This document shows, piece after piece, positions 34,837-46,900 of a DNA stretch of 64,000 bases (the stretch's first letter is position 1; every line of letters starts with the position of its first letter). The DNA lies in assembly GCF_023159225.1 (NCBI RefSeq), contig NC_063184.1:13257528-13321527 (forward strand). The letters run 5' to 3'. Source of the stretch: Perognathus longimembris pacificus (Eukaryota > Chordata > Mammalia > Rodentia > Heteromyidae). The notes beneath the pieces were generated by a model. The model saw nothing but the letters and a program-made list of their open reading frames with translations. It made no database searches and was not told the DNA's origin. A program made the translations under genes and the position numbers.

Positions 34837-34907
34837 TTTGGTCATGGGGCTTGAGCTCTGGGCATGGGCTTTGTCCCTGAGCTCTTCAGCTCTACTACTT
34901 GAGCCAC
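34830..34907 (-). mobile_element. Geo-arm SINE fragment
   Basis: GGGGCTTGAGCTCTGGGC, TTTGTCCCTGAGCTC and CTACTTGAGCCACTTTC; 5' truncated. Confidence 0.75.
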
Positions 34908-35041
34908 TTTCTAAACGTGATTAATACAGAATGGACAACCTGTTCTATATGATGATAGTCTATTCTATTCTATGAATAGTGAGATTTAAGTTGAGAACTT
35001 CCTGTGTGGGGTGTTTAACAGCTACAGATAAAAAGTTAGTC

Positions 35042-35282
35042 TAGAAGCCATCTGCTGGTGGCTCACAGTTATAATTCTAGCTACTAAGGAGATTGAGATC
35101 TGAGGGTTGAGGTTCAAAGCCAGCCTAGGCAGGAACTTCCACGAGTCTCTGACCTTCAATAAGCACCAAAAAGCCAAATTAGAACTGTGGCTCAAGTGAT
35201 AGAAAGCCAGCCTTGAACTTTTGAAAAAGCTAAGGGACAGTGCCCAGGCCCTGAGTTCAAGCCCTAGTACCAGCATACACAG
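35042..35282 (+). mobile_element. B1-Geo dimeric SINE
   Basis: CTGGTGGCTCACAGTTATAA, GAGATTGAGATCTGAGGG, TGTGGCTCAAGTGATAGAAA and GAGTTCAAGCCCTAGTACC. Confidence 0.9.
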
Positions 35283-35867
35283 AAAGTTAGGTATTTTCTA
35301 AGGTATTTCGTATCCTCTACACTTATGAAATGACTATTTACAAAGTGGGAGTAAATGCCAACAAGTGCAAGTACCCCTCATTCCCAAGTGGGAGCAGTAC
35401 AGATCCTGGTGATGGATTGAGGATGCCCCAGTATGGTGATGGACATAAATGTTCACACTTGCTTTGAGATAGAGCGCTCTTCCCCCTGGTGTCAGAGCCT
35501 TTGTGTTCCTTTGTTAATCCAGTTGACTTGAGCATATAAAACTCATCTCCCGCTGTATACATTTTCAATGATACAGAGACTAGAAACAGTTTTACCTTAA
35601 GCAACTTGAAATGGTGAATGTTATGGAAATGAAAATGGCAGACATTCTCCTCTTCTTGTGACACAGAACAGGGCACGGTGATGAGGGTGCCCCACCAATG
35701 TCCCCAGTCAGTCCTTCTCAGGCCTAATGACTCCAACAGGCTGGATGTGACGCGTTCAGTGACTCTCGCTGAGAGTGGACAAGGACAAGTTGCCTTTTGA
35801 AGGAGTGTTCTTTTGTCTGCCTTGTTTATAAATTAAGAAGCTAATTCTTACAATTTTTTCTCTGTGA
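35283..35867. other. Intron 2 sequence without recognised features
   Basis: A 132-codon minus-strand frame (35338-35736) has no recognisable protein character. Confidence 0.3.
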
Positions 35868-36122
35868 TGCTTGGCATTGAACTTGAAGCCTTTTGCTTGC
35901 TTCATTTAAATCAGTCCTCCAGTTCCTTTTTTTTTGGCTGTTTAGTTTTTTGGGCTGGCCAGCCCTCCGCTTCCCTTTCCTCTATCTCTTCCCCTTTTCT
36001 CCCTTTTCCTTTCCCCTTTTCACCCTTCCTCCCCTGTTTGTTCAGGTGGACTCAAGACTGTGATCCTCCCTACCTCTGTTCCCCCGTATCTGGGAAACAG
36101 AGCGTGCCACAATGTCTGGCTT
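35868..36122 (-). mobile_element. Possible diverged B1-type SINE with pyrimidine tract
   Basis: GACTGTGATCCTCCCTACC, TCTGGGAAACAGAGCGTGCC and CAATGTCTGGC follow the antisense B1 order. A CT-rich block at 35965-36030 sits inside. Confidence 0.35.
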
Positions 36123-37851
36123 CCTTTCCCCTTTCTTACTGTAGTAATTCTGTTGGCAAGTATGTAAAAGAAGGATACCAATTCTACATGGAGTTTCAGT
36201 TCACTGTAGCTCATTTGATTTGTGGGAGCAAGCATTCTTTCAAGGCCACAGTCTGCTCTGCTTCTGATTGCTTTGTAAGGATGCAAAATCAACTCTGTGA
36301 CGTGACCCAAATGGAAGCCACCCAAGACCTATCATGAAAAACTGTTTGGGTGCCCTCCTTACATGTTAGAGACTTTCTGGGGTGGTTTCGTGGAAGTGGA
36401 GAATGTGAAAATTATATATGGATGAGTCTGAGCTGCAGGCTGAAACCCAGGATGTGACTGGCTACACCTAGAAGCATTGCTACCTAACCTGGCTTGCCAA
36501 GATGGGTGAAGTTTGGTGGGGTGGTGTAAAGTGCCATGGAATTTCACAATGCCCCTAGCCCGCCCCAATGTGTGTTAACACTGGTGATTCTTATATGTAG
36601 ATAGTTAACTGATACCATTTGGGATTGGCTGGAAAACTTGCAATTAAAAATATTACAAAATAGATTTTTAGAAGGGCATGTGGATAAAGCAGATGCTGAA
36701 GTAGAAATCACAAATTTAAACTGAGAGCTCTTTGTTAGCATATATTCCTTCAAATGACTGTTCTGTGCCACTAGGTGTTGGGATTCCTTGAGGAAATGCC
36801 AACCACGAGGTGGCAGGCACCTCTTGTGACCACAAGGGGGAGGAACTGAGCTAAATAGGAGTTCGCTGCTCCACCAGTTTTCTTCCCAATTGAATTGCGG
36901 GCTATCCCTTGTCTTCCTTGGTGATGGACAAAATCAGTAGAGAAAGCAAATAGTTTTTTCCATCCATCATTTCTAAGTTACCTGAAATGCAGTGCATTTT
37001 GTACTTGTATATAGTAGATAGAGCCACAGCCATGAACTTTGGGCTAGTATTCCAACAGCTAGAATAAGTGGAATTAATACTGTCATTAAACTTACTGTGG
37101 AACTTCTTCCCCTCAAAATTTGGAATTTCTATTAGTACAGGATAATTTGGAATTGCTATGATGCTTCTGACATCATTGCACCCAGAGATGTCACTGCCTC
37201 TTCAGTTGAAGGCCTTATTCTCTTCATGAATGGTAGTTGAAATGTATTCATTTCCCTTCATATTGTGTTCCTTACTTTGATCACTAGATTCATGTTTTTT
37301 TTTTGTTATAAGGGCATGCTTATAGGCTTTGACACCTAAAATGTAAAAAAAAATCTATAATTTAAATTTTTAAGCGTTCTGGTCTTCATTATGGACATGA
37401 AGTTTTAATTCTTGTATTTAAAATATGTTCAGCACTTTTTAAAATACAATGTTCATATTTAGTCTAATTGAGTAAATTATAGCCAGCTCTACTTGTACAT
37501 TCTGGTACAACTGGTAGTCAGAATATGTCTAGATAGTCTTCTTTGTTATCTGTTCCTCTCGCCTCTCCTCCCACTTTTCTCACCTCTTTTCCTCCATCTT
37601 CCTTCTCTCTTCTCTTCCCAAAGAGTTTATGTGTAGGAAGATTGAAAGTGAGGAACATATCCACTAATCTGTTAGCACTAGGAAGTTGGGAAAATGCACA
37701 ATGTAACCCACTGTGATATCATTCATCACAAACATCAACATCTTTCACCCCATCCGTCTGCCTTAAAGTCACTGAGATTTTTTTAAAGCCTTTAAGTCAT
37801 CCTAGTTTTTGACATGTTTCTGTGCATTTTTCATTTTTCTTTGTGCTTTTT
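36123..37851. other. Intron 2 sequence, apart from CTCF-like cluster
   Basis: No repeat or gene recognised, but it contains the motif cluster listed at 36768-36843. Confidence 0.35.
36768..36843 (+). promoter_or_regulatory. Cluster of three CTCF-like motifs
   Basis: In one orientation: CCACTAGGTGTTGG (36768-36781), CCACGAGGTGGCAG (36803-36816) and CCACAAGGGGGAGG (36830-36843). Against the CTCF core CCASYAGRKGGCRS they match about 12, 13 and 12 of 14 positions. The middle one is the best candidate. The region is not within a recognised SINE. Binding is inferred only from motif match. Confidence 0.5.
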
Positions 37852-38075
37852 TACATTTTGGTGCCAGCACTAGGGCTTGTACTCAGGTCCTGAGCGCTAT
37901 CCCTTAGCCTTTGCACTCAAGGCTAGTGCTCTACCACTTGAGCCACAGCTCTGTTTCCTGCTTTTTTGGTGGTTAATTGGAGATAAGAGACTTTCTGGTG
38001 CAGGCTTTCTTTGAACCTTGATTCTCAGAACTCATTCTCTTGAGGATTACAGACATGAGCCACTGGTACCTTGCT
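37852..38075 (-). mobile_element. B1-Geo dimeric SINE
   Basis: GCACTAGGGCTTGTACTCAG, CACTTGAGCCACAGCTCTG, TTAATTGGAGATAAGAGAC and GGATTACAGACATGAGCCAC. Confidence 0.9.
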
Positions 38076-39021
38076 CCTTTGAGCTTTTATTCTTTACACA
38101 TATGCACATGGAGTCTTGTCAACATGTTGCTGCTGCCATTAATTTTTTAATATAGTTATTGGTAACACTAGAGTTTTTGTTGAGCAGTTAATATTTAGCT
38201 GGCAAAATGCTATCTGGAACATAACTTTCCCCCAAATTACAAAGTCGCTTAGTATCTGAAGTGGGTTGGCTCTACAACCCATGTGGCTAATGAAGTTCTT
38301 TTTATATAAAACAGCATAATATTTGCATATAAACTACAAACATCCTTCATGTACTTTGTCTTCTCTAGATTGCTTACAGTAAGTAATATAATTGAAATAC
38401 TGTGTAACTAGTTGTTATGCCATATTATAGGGCATTATGACAAGAAAACAGTCTGAATGTGTTTTAGTACAGATGCATTGCTTTTCCCTTAAAGATGTAC
38501 AATCTGTAGTTGGTTGAATTTGCATATGCAGATTGCATGTGCATTATTTATAGAAACTCTATGTTGTGAGAAAGTTGGTGGTTGGTAAAATGATGATGGT
38601 TCTATGTTGAAACTGAAATGGACACCATGAGGAGACTGTGAGTTTTGTGTCTGCATTTAAATGACAGGCAAGGTCTCTAGAAATTACTAATATTGTAGCC
38701 AATATTGACCGAGAAATCCAATGCATTTCACAGAGAGAGTGTAAATCTGGCCACATTGTAACGAGTACAACAGAAGGAAAATTGAAAGACTATCTTGTTC
38801 CCATTGAAACGAATGTCCACTGTCATCAGCTGTTTGAGCAGGGAGTTGTGGACAGCTCTTTGGCCAAGCAAAGCACCTTTTATAGTTGTCTGGTAGGACA
38901 TGCAATAGAATGACCCAGAAACTCTACAAGCTATTGAGCTTTGGTGAGTGATTGTTTTCCCTTCCATATATAGTTTCAAACTATGGGCTTCAAGGAAGTC
39001 TGGAACATAAAAATGACTTTT
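38076..39021. other. Intron 2 sequence without recognised features
   Basis: No repeat or gene recognised; the minus-strand frames at 38559-38979 are not protein-like. Confidence 0.3.
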
Positions 39022-39232
39022 TGTTTTGCCAGTCCTGGGGCTTGAACTCAGGGTCTGGGCATTGAGCTTCTTTTGCTCAAGGCTAGCACTCAGCTCTACT
39101 CTGAACTATCTGGTGGTTGGAGCTAAGAGTCCTGTGGACTTTTCCTGCCCAGGCGTGCTTTGAACTGTGATCCTCAGATCTCATTTCCTGAGTAGCAGGA
39201 TTGTAGGCATAGGCCACCAGTACCTGACTTCA
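39022..39232 (-). mobile_element. B1-Geo dimeric SINE
   Basis: TTTGCCAGTCCTGGGGCTTG, TTTTGCTCAAGGCTAGCAC and GAGTAGCAGGATTGTAGGC. A deletion removes part of the Geo arm. Confidence 0.88.
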
Positions 39233-39239
39233 TGACTTT

Positions 39240-39335
39240 TTCTTCTCTGTCCTCTGTCCTCCTCCTCTGGCCCCCTTCCTCCCTTCCTCCTCCTTTTTAT
39301 GTCTTCCTTCTTTTTTTCCCCTTCTTTTCTTCATT
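39240..39335. repeat. Pyrimidine-rich tract
   Basis: CTCC/TTCC-rich for about 95 bp next to a reverse SINE. Confidence 0.8.
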
Positions 39336-40555
39336 GCTTTGCTTTCTGAGACGAGTCAATTATCAGCCAACCATGAAATGGGAAAGTGGACCAAATAAGG
39401 CTGGATAAATTATTTGAGCCAAACAGAGGTATTACAATCTATTAAAAATATTTAGCCAAACACACTGTATCTGTGACTTTATCTCCTAACCCTGCAGATC
39501 GGCTGGTAGTTGCCCAGGACCTGAGGCAGGAAGGCAGACCCGTGTGCCTGAGCTTTCCAGTCATGTTTTGCATCTGGAAGTTTTTAATAAAAGAAAAACT
39601 CTAGTATTGCGAAATTACATCAGTAAAGAAACCGTGGCTTTTTATGTTCTTGTATATGGTTTCCTTCTGTGCAACGTTATTCAATGCCCTAAATTTCAGC
39701 TACTTTTGAGATATTTTCTTGAATATTGAGCTTAGCCTGGAAATCAGGCTAGGAATAAAGGAAGTGCTGGTGTGGTAATAAAATTTATGTTACCATTTTA
39801 TGAATATGAAAATGGTTAATTAGTTTTTATAGCACAAGGTATCTTTGGATTAAGAAGTCTGGGACATTTTATTCTTTTACACCTTTTTTTTCTTTAAAAG
39901 CAGGAAAACCTTTGCTTCTACCATCAGTCTTGAAGCAGAAATCCCAGACAGAGGAATTTTATAATCAGTCACAAAGAACTCCTACACGCATCATGTATCC
40001 CTTTCTCATCATTTCCAATTTATTACAAATCTCCACATTGTTGAATTGTAATCATGTGCACCTAGCATTTTAAAGCTTCACACTGCTTTCACATTTATGG
40101 GATGTGATGAGATAAATAAGAATGGTTGAAACCCAAGAGTAAATACAGGAAACCTAACAATAGGTATAGAAATGCGACTACACCAGGCTTTCATGGAGCA
40201 TACATTGCCCCAGTGGGCTTTGTGGTGTGGCCATCCATCTATAGAACAAACTAGAAGGTGCACTCTCCCAAACGACCCTCTTTCTAGTCAGGCCACTCTC
40301 CTGTACTCTACTTTGTGCTTCTGTAGCAGGAATCTAAACTCTGGTTTACTTCCATTCCATTGGTGGTGTTTGACCTGACTTGCTCTCAGCATGGAACTTA
40401 CGCATCTGGGACTCAAGTGGTAGGGCCCTGTCTTCCCAGGGCCTGCACTTAGTATTCAATCTATTAGTGGAGCAGATGGATGTTCATGACCCGTAGCAAC
40501 ACTCCTCCCACGTCCCATAAAGTGACCTGTTGTTTCTATTGTTAAGGGATCGTTT
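39336..40555. other. Intron 2 sequence without recognised features
   Basis: No repeat or gene recognised. Confidence 0.3.
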
Positions 40556-40572
40556 TCATTAGTGAAATTATG

Positions 40573-40789
40573 TTTTTGTTTTGTTTTGTTTTGTTTTGGC
40601 CAGTCCTGGGCCTTGGACTCAGGGCCTGAGCACTGTCCCTGGCTTCCTTTTGCTCAAGGCTAGCACTCTGCCACTTGAGCCACAGCGCCACTTCTGGCCA
40701 TTTTCTGTATATGTGGTGCTGGGGAATCGAACCCAGGGCCTCATGTATACAAGGCAAGCTCTCTTGCCACTAGGCCATATCCCCAGCCC
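40573..40789 (-). mobile_element. IDL-Geo SINE with target-site duplication
   Basis: Reverse full-length copy with a (TTTTG)n tail. The perfect 17-bp repeat TCATTAGTGAAATTATG flanks it (40556-40572 and 40790-40806), so it is one of the youngest insertions here. Confidence 0.96.
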
Positions 40790-41185
40790 TCATTAGTGAA
40801 ATTATGACCAATCATGATGGCATGGAAGTATGCAGAGGCCAAGTGACTATGTATTACTTTAATTACCGAAGAAGTAACTATTAAGATTCCATAAGGGTTC
40901 AAAGGAGAATTTTAAGACTGAAACATTGGTTGTTGTTTTTTTGTTGTTCAGAAGTAATTGAAATTGAATATGTAAATAGAGGCAAACTGGACTTTTCCAA
41001 GTGAGAAAGAGAAGTCAATTGCACTTTGAAAGAAATTATATGACTATAGACAAGAAAGACATTGCCAGTTAACAAATGTTTATTTTCCTTTGCTATTCTC
41101 TGCTATTTATCCTGTTACATAGTAGCAGAATGAATTAGGAGTGATATAGAGTGTATGGTTTTCCATTGCAACACAAACTCTTATC

Positions 41186-41424
41186 TATTTTTTTGCTGTT
41201 CCTGGGGTTTGAACTCAGGCCTGGACACTGTCCCTGAGCTTTTTTTGCTTAAGGCTAGCACTCTATCACTTAAGCAATAGCTCCACTTCCAGCTTTTTGG
41301 TGGTTAATTGGAGAGAAGAGTCTCACAGATTTTTCCTGCCCAGGCTGGTTTAGAACCTCCATCCTCAGATCTCAGCCTCCTGAGTAGCTAGGATTACTGG
41401 CTACAGCCACTGGCTTCCAGCTTA
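41186..41424 (-). mobile_element. B1-Geo dimeric SINE
   Basis: TCCTGGGGTTTGAACTCAGG, CACTTAAGCAATAGCTCCAC, TTAATTGGAGAGAAGAGTC and GAGTAGCTAGGATTACTGGC. Confidence 0.92.
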
Positions 41425-41683
41425 CTTTCCCTATATTCTTAAACTATATAGGAATCAACTCTTTGGTAAGCATTATTTTTCATTTTGATGTTTATAGTAG
41501 TAATGATTATTTTGTCTCTTTTTACCTATCTTATGATTAATTATAAGACAATTGTTTATTGTTTATTTGATTAGTTATTTTAAGGACAGTTCTTTTGGGC
41601 TTTACATTGTAGGCTCAAAGGGTAGCACTAATGTCTGTGAACCTTAAAATTATATTACCACTTGTTTGATGAACAAAGCTCAT

Positions 41684-41915
41684 TAGAAACAGGAGCCTGT
41701 GACTCAGGCCTGTAATGCCAGCTCCTCATGAGATCCGAGGATTGTGCTTTGAAGCCAGCCCTGGGTAGGAAAGTCCATGACACCCATCTCCCATGAACCA
41801 CCAAAGTGCCAGAAGTGGCACTATTTCTCAAGTGGTAGCATGCCAGCATGGAGTGACAAAGCTAAGGGACAGAGCCCAGGCTCTGAGTTCAATTTCCAGT
41901 GCTGGCTCAAAAAAC
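41684..41915 (+). mobile_element. B1-Geo dimeric SINE
   Basis: CCTGTGACTCAGGCCTGTAA, GAGATCCGAGGATTGTGC and a Geo arm ending CTCTGAGTTCAATTTCCAG. Confidence 0.88.
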
Positions 41916-41989
41916 AAAACCTCACCAAAACACAAATGACCTGAAAGACTCTAGTCCCTGTGCATAGGTACTAATAACTTGTCCTACTA

Positions 41990-42400
41990 CTGTGAAGGGA
42001 AGAGCTCCTGAGTTCTTACAAAAACTATCTTTAAGTATTTGTGCAAAGGAGTTGCCATTTGACAAAGCAGTTTATGAATATGGCCCATCTTAACCCATGT
42101 CACCCCTTTCAACATTCTTGCCCCTCCCTCCTCTGCCCACTCCTTCCGTTTTCTTAATTTTGTAGTATGTGCAGTGAATTCTTGACTGCATTTCCCCCCT
42201 TCCCCTTCATTTGTCTCCCCCTCTCCCCTTTGCCACCCCCTTGCTGAGCTGTTGTTTTTCACCCTTATGCTTTGGAAAGTGATGCTAAGCACCCCCCCCC
42301 CCCCGCCCCCAGTACTTCCTGGGAACTTTCTAGATTCCCAAGAGTGGTCATTGTCAATGTCTAACACAAGAATAAGTAGAATAGCAAGATATAAGAGGGT
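41990..42400 (-). mobile_element. L1 3' UTR fragment, antisense
   Basis: TTTGTGCAAAGGAGTTGCC, CATCTTAACCCATGTCACCCC and long pyrimidine tracts, including a C14 run at 42290-42304, correspond to the polypurine-rich L1 3' UTR read backwards. Confidence 0.55.
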
Positions 42401-43321
42401 TAAAGACATGCTTTAATCATTAGACTTTGTGATTCGAATAAACAACTGTTGTTGAATAAAGACACTGCACATTCCTGTTGGATATTTCTCACAGAGTGAA
42501 CACAGTGCTGTCCCAACTCTGTTACTATATTTAAGTTTTTGGCTCATCACTGGTATTTGTTTCATAATCTAACAAAAAAGATCTCGTGTCTCTTGCTAGC
42601 AAAGGCTGCAAAGGAGTGAACGCTTATTCTATGTGGAGAGAGAGAGAAGGAAGGCTGGAGAGATGTTTTTGCTTGTGGAGAAGCCTTTTTTTTTTTTTTT
42701 TTAAATAAACGCAGGCCATGTTGGCCACCTCCTGGATTTTACGCTACTCTTTTGGCTGTCTTAGCTTTGACTTAGGTTGTCGTATGTTCTCGTTTGGTGA
42801 TTTCCTTGAACATCCCATCTAATTCCCATCTTATTTGTGTGTTAGAGCTTCTGACAACTGTCTTGAGTCCACACTTCTCTAGGTTTTTATACCTAGGAGC
42901 CATTTGGCTTCTACTTTTCCTGATGTCTCTCTTCCTCTCTGACTACTTGTACCTAATGTTGAGTTTATAGCACCCAAAATAGCTCAGGCCTCAGCCACCT
43001 TGGTGTGTTCATGCTGTCTGCCCCCACCTGCCTCAGTGTCTGTACCTTTTGGCTGGTTTCACTCAGATTCTGGCAGGAGAATGGCTGAAGTAAATAACAG
43101 GAAGGAAGAAAGGAGGCTGAGGGTAGATACATGGAAAATGTACGGTGATTAGCAGTTCTTTGAGGGAAATGTTTACCTTTATTCAGAAACAGTGTATGTG
43201 CTAGTAGTTTTCCTATTGCCAGAGAAAGAGAGTGTTGATTCTAAATGTTAGTTTTTAACATGAGAATCTTAAGCACTATATGTCATAACTCCAAGAAATG
43301 TTAGGTGTTTCAGAATCTTTA
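42401..43321. other. Intron 2 sequence without recognised features
   Basis: A T17 run at 42686-42702 is the only simple repeat; no gene seen. Confidence 0.3.
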
Positions 43322-43845
43322 AAATTTTTTTTGTCTTTTTTTCCCCTTTATTGTCAAAGTAAAGTAGAGAGGGGTTACAGTGTCATATATAAGGCAGTGA
43401 GTACATTTCTTATCCAACTTGTTACCTCCTCCTTCCCCCCCTCACGCCTCCCCCTTTCCCTTCCTCCTATGAGTTGTACAGTTGTTTTACACCAAATGGT
43501 TTAGTAAGTACTGCTTTTGGAGTCATTCGTCTTTTTATCCTTTGTCTCTCGATTTTGATATGCCCTTTCCCTTCCCTAGTTCTAATACACATATATACAG
43601 TATCCAGGGTACTCAGATGAGATACAGTGATAGTGGGGGTAAAACCACAGGAAGGGAATATGAGAGAAAATAAAAAGGGTACGGTTTCACATGGCATGTT
43701 GAAAATAATTACAACAATGATAGACCACCTGTTTCCATAACGTGGAGCTCATTTCACTTAGCATCATCTTAAGTGTCCATAAGGGAATAGCTATTGGGCT
43801 ATTATGATCTTCTGCTATGACTAGCCTAAACATGTACTAATTATT
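43322..43845 (-). mobile_element. L1 3' end, antisense, 5'-truncated
   Basis: Starts TTTATTGTCAAAGTAAAGTAG, followed by GAGGGGTTACAGTG, the CCTTCCCCCCCTC tract and CACTTAGCATCATCTTAAG, the same order as the larger L1 next door. It is continued by a small inverted piece. Confidence 0.9.
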
Positions 43846-43892
43846 CCAAAAAATTATACTAAGTGAAGTGAGCCAGACCCAAAGAAACATAG
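43846..43892 (+). mobile_element. Inverted 5' segment of the preceding L1
   Basis: AAAAAATTATACTAAGTGAAG and GAGCCAGACCCAAAGAAACA are sense L1, opposite to the neighbouring 43322-43845 piece. In L1 order they lie immediately upstream of where that piece ends, as expected for twin-primed insertion. Confidence 0.75.
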
Positions 43893-43917
43893 GAAAAATA
43901 TTTCCCTTATAGGAAAA

Positions 43918-46900
43918 ATATTTTTTTCTTATTTATTGTCAAACTGATGTACAGAGAGGTTACAGTTTCATATGTTAGGCATTGGATACATTTCTTGTAC
44001 TGTTTGTTAACTCCTCCCTCATTCCCCCCTCCCCCTCCCCCTTTCCTTCTTCCCCCACGAGTTGTTCAGTTGGTTTACATCAAACAGTTTTGTAAGCATT
44101 GCTTTTGTAGACATTTGTCTTTTTACCCTGTGTCTCTCGATTTTGGTATTCCCTTTCACTTTCCTAATTCTAATACCAGTATATACAGTTTCCAATGTAC
44201 TCAGATAAGATACAGTGATAGTGCAGGTACAACCACAGGAAGAGGATACAAGAGGATCATCAACAATAGAAGCTATGGTTTCACATGGCATGTTGAAAGT
44301 AATTACAGCAGTGATATATCACTCATTTCCATAACATGGAGTTCATTTCACTTATCATTATCTTATGCATTCATAGGGGCATAGCTATTAGGCTCTTGTG
44401 ATCCTCTGCTGTGACTAGCCTAAACTTGGGCTAATTATTCCCTATGAGGGAGACCATAGTATCCATGTTTCTTTGGGTCTGGCTCACTTCACTTAGTATA
44501 ATTTTTTCCAAGTCCTTCCATTTCCTTTTGAATGGGGCAATGTCATTCTTTCTGATAGAGGCATAAAATTCCATTGTGTATATGTACCACATTTTCCTGA
44601 TCCATTCGTCTACTGAGGGGCATATGGGTTGGTTCCATATTTTAGCAATGCCAAATTGTGCTGCCATGAACATTGTTGTGCTAGTGCCTTTAGTGTGATT
44701 TTGTTTGTGGTCTTTTGGGTAGATGCCCAAAAGTGGGGCTGCTGGGTCATAGGGGAGTTCTATATGTAGCCTTCTGAGGAATCTCCATACTGCTTGCCAG
44801 AGTGGCTGAACCAGTTTACATTCCCACCAACAATGAAGTAGGGTTCCCTTTTGGCCACATCCCCTACAACATTTATTATTGTTAGTTTTCTTGATATAGA
44901 ACATTCTTACTGGGGTGAGATGGAATCTCAATGTTGTTTTGATTTGCATGTCTTTTATGGCCAGTGATGTAGAGCACTTTTTCATATGTCTCTTGGCCAT
45001 TCTCATTTCCTCATTAGAGAAGTCTCTTTTTAAGTCTTTAGCCCACTTGTTGACGGGGCTGTTGGTTCTTTGGGGTTTTGTTTTGGAGGAGTTTAATTTT
45101 TTTAATTCTGCATATATTTTAGATAGGAGGCCTTTGTCTGTTGTATGGCCAGTAAAGATCTTTTCCCAATCTGTAGGCTTTCTGTTTATCTTGCAAGCTA
45201 TGTCCTTTGCCCTACAGAAGCTCTGAAGTTTGATGCAGTCCCATTTGTCCATCCTTAGTTTGATTTGTAGCATTTCTAGCTCTTTGTTAAGGAAGTTCCA
45301 TCCTGTGCCAAGGATCCCAAGTGTTTCTCTTACTCCTTCTTTTAGTGTTTTCAGGGTATCTGTTTTAATTTCAAGGTCTTTGATCAATTTGGAATTGATT
45401 TTGGTGCAGGGAGATATATAAGGATATAGTTTTAGTTTGTTGCAGGTGTTGAACCAGTTTTGCCAGCACCATTTGTTAAAGAGGCTATCTTTCTTCCATC
45501 CTATTTTTTTTAGCTCCTTTACCAAAGATTAAGTGGGCATAGTTCTGTGGGTTCATTTCTGGGTCTTCAATTCTGTTCAATTGGTCTTCAGGCCTGTTCC
45601 GGTGCCAATACCAACCTGTTTTTATTACTATAGCTTTATAATACAGTTTAAAGTTTGGTATTGTAATTCCTCCAGCACTGTTCTTTCTGCTTAGGATTGT
45701 TTTTGCTATTCGGGGTCTTTTATTGTTCCATATAAATTTCTGGATTGCTTCCTCTGTTTCCTTAAATAATGATGTTGGGATATTGATGGGCATTGCATTG
45801 AATTTGTAATATTGCCATTTTGACTATATTAATTCTCCCAATCCAGGAACATGGGAGGTTTTTTTCCATTTCCTTAGTTCTGCCTTAATTTTGTTTTTCA
45901 TGTTTATAAAGTTCTCACCATAGAGGTCTTTCACTTCTTTGGTTAAGGTTATTCCTAGGTATTTTATGTTTTTTGAGGCTATTGGCAAAAGGAGTTGCTT
46001 TCCTGATTTCAGCCTCGGTCTTCGGGTCATTAGCATATAGAAAGGCCATTGATTTTTGAGGGTTTATTTTATATCCTGAAACTTTGCCAAAGTTTTGGAT
46101 CAGCTCTAGTAGCTTGGGGGTAGAGTCTATGGGGTTCTTTAGGTATAGGATCATGTCATCTGCAAAGAGAGAAAGGTTAACTTCATCTTTTCCTATTTGG
46201 ATCCCCTTTATATTTTCTTCTTGCCTAATGGCTCTGGCTAGGAATTCTAGTACTGTGTTGAAGAGGAGGGGAGAGAGTGGACATTCCTGTCTTGCTCCTG
46301 ATTTTAAAGGGAATGGCTTTAGCTTTTCACCATTTAGAATTATGATTGCTGTTGGTTTGTCATAAATTGCCTTTATTACATTCAGGAGTGTTCCCTAGAA
46401 TCCCAATTTTTCCAGGGCTTTTATCATAAATGGGTGCTGGATTTTATCGAACACCTTTTCCGAATTCAGAGATATAACCATGTGGTTCTTTACCTTGCTC
46501 TGGTTGATGTGGTGGATTACATTAATTGACTTGCATATATTGAACCAACTTTCCATCCCTGGGATGAATCCAGTTTGATCATGGTGTATGATTTTTTTGA
46601 TGACCTGTTGTAATTGATTGGCCAGAATTTTGTTGAGAATTTTTGCATCTATGTTCATCAGGGAAATCGGTCTATAGTTCTCATTCTGTGATGAGTCCCT
46701 GCCTGGTTTTGGGATGAGGGTTATACTGGCTTCATAGAATGTGTTTGGTAGTGAACTTTCTCTTTCAGTTTCATTGAAGAGTTTGAAAAATATTGGTGTG
46801 AGTTCTGTTTTGAAGGTCTTGTAGAATTCTGCTGTGAATCCGTCTGGACCTGGGCTTTTCTTGGATGGGAGATCACTTATTGCTGTTTTTATTTCAATGC

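Noticed and set aside
35338..35736. 132-codon minus-strand frame
   Set aside because: No homology recognised and no supporting gene signals.
35864..36337. 157-codon frame
   Set aside because: Overlaps a pyrimidine-rich block and probable SINE debris; no domain seen.
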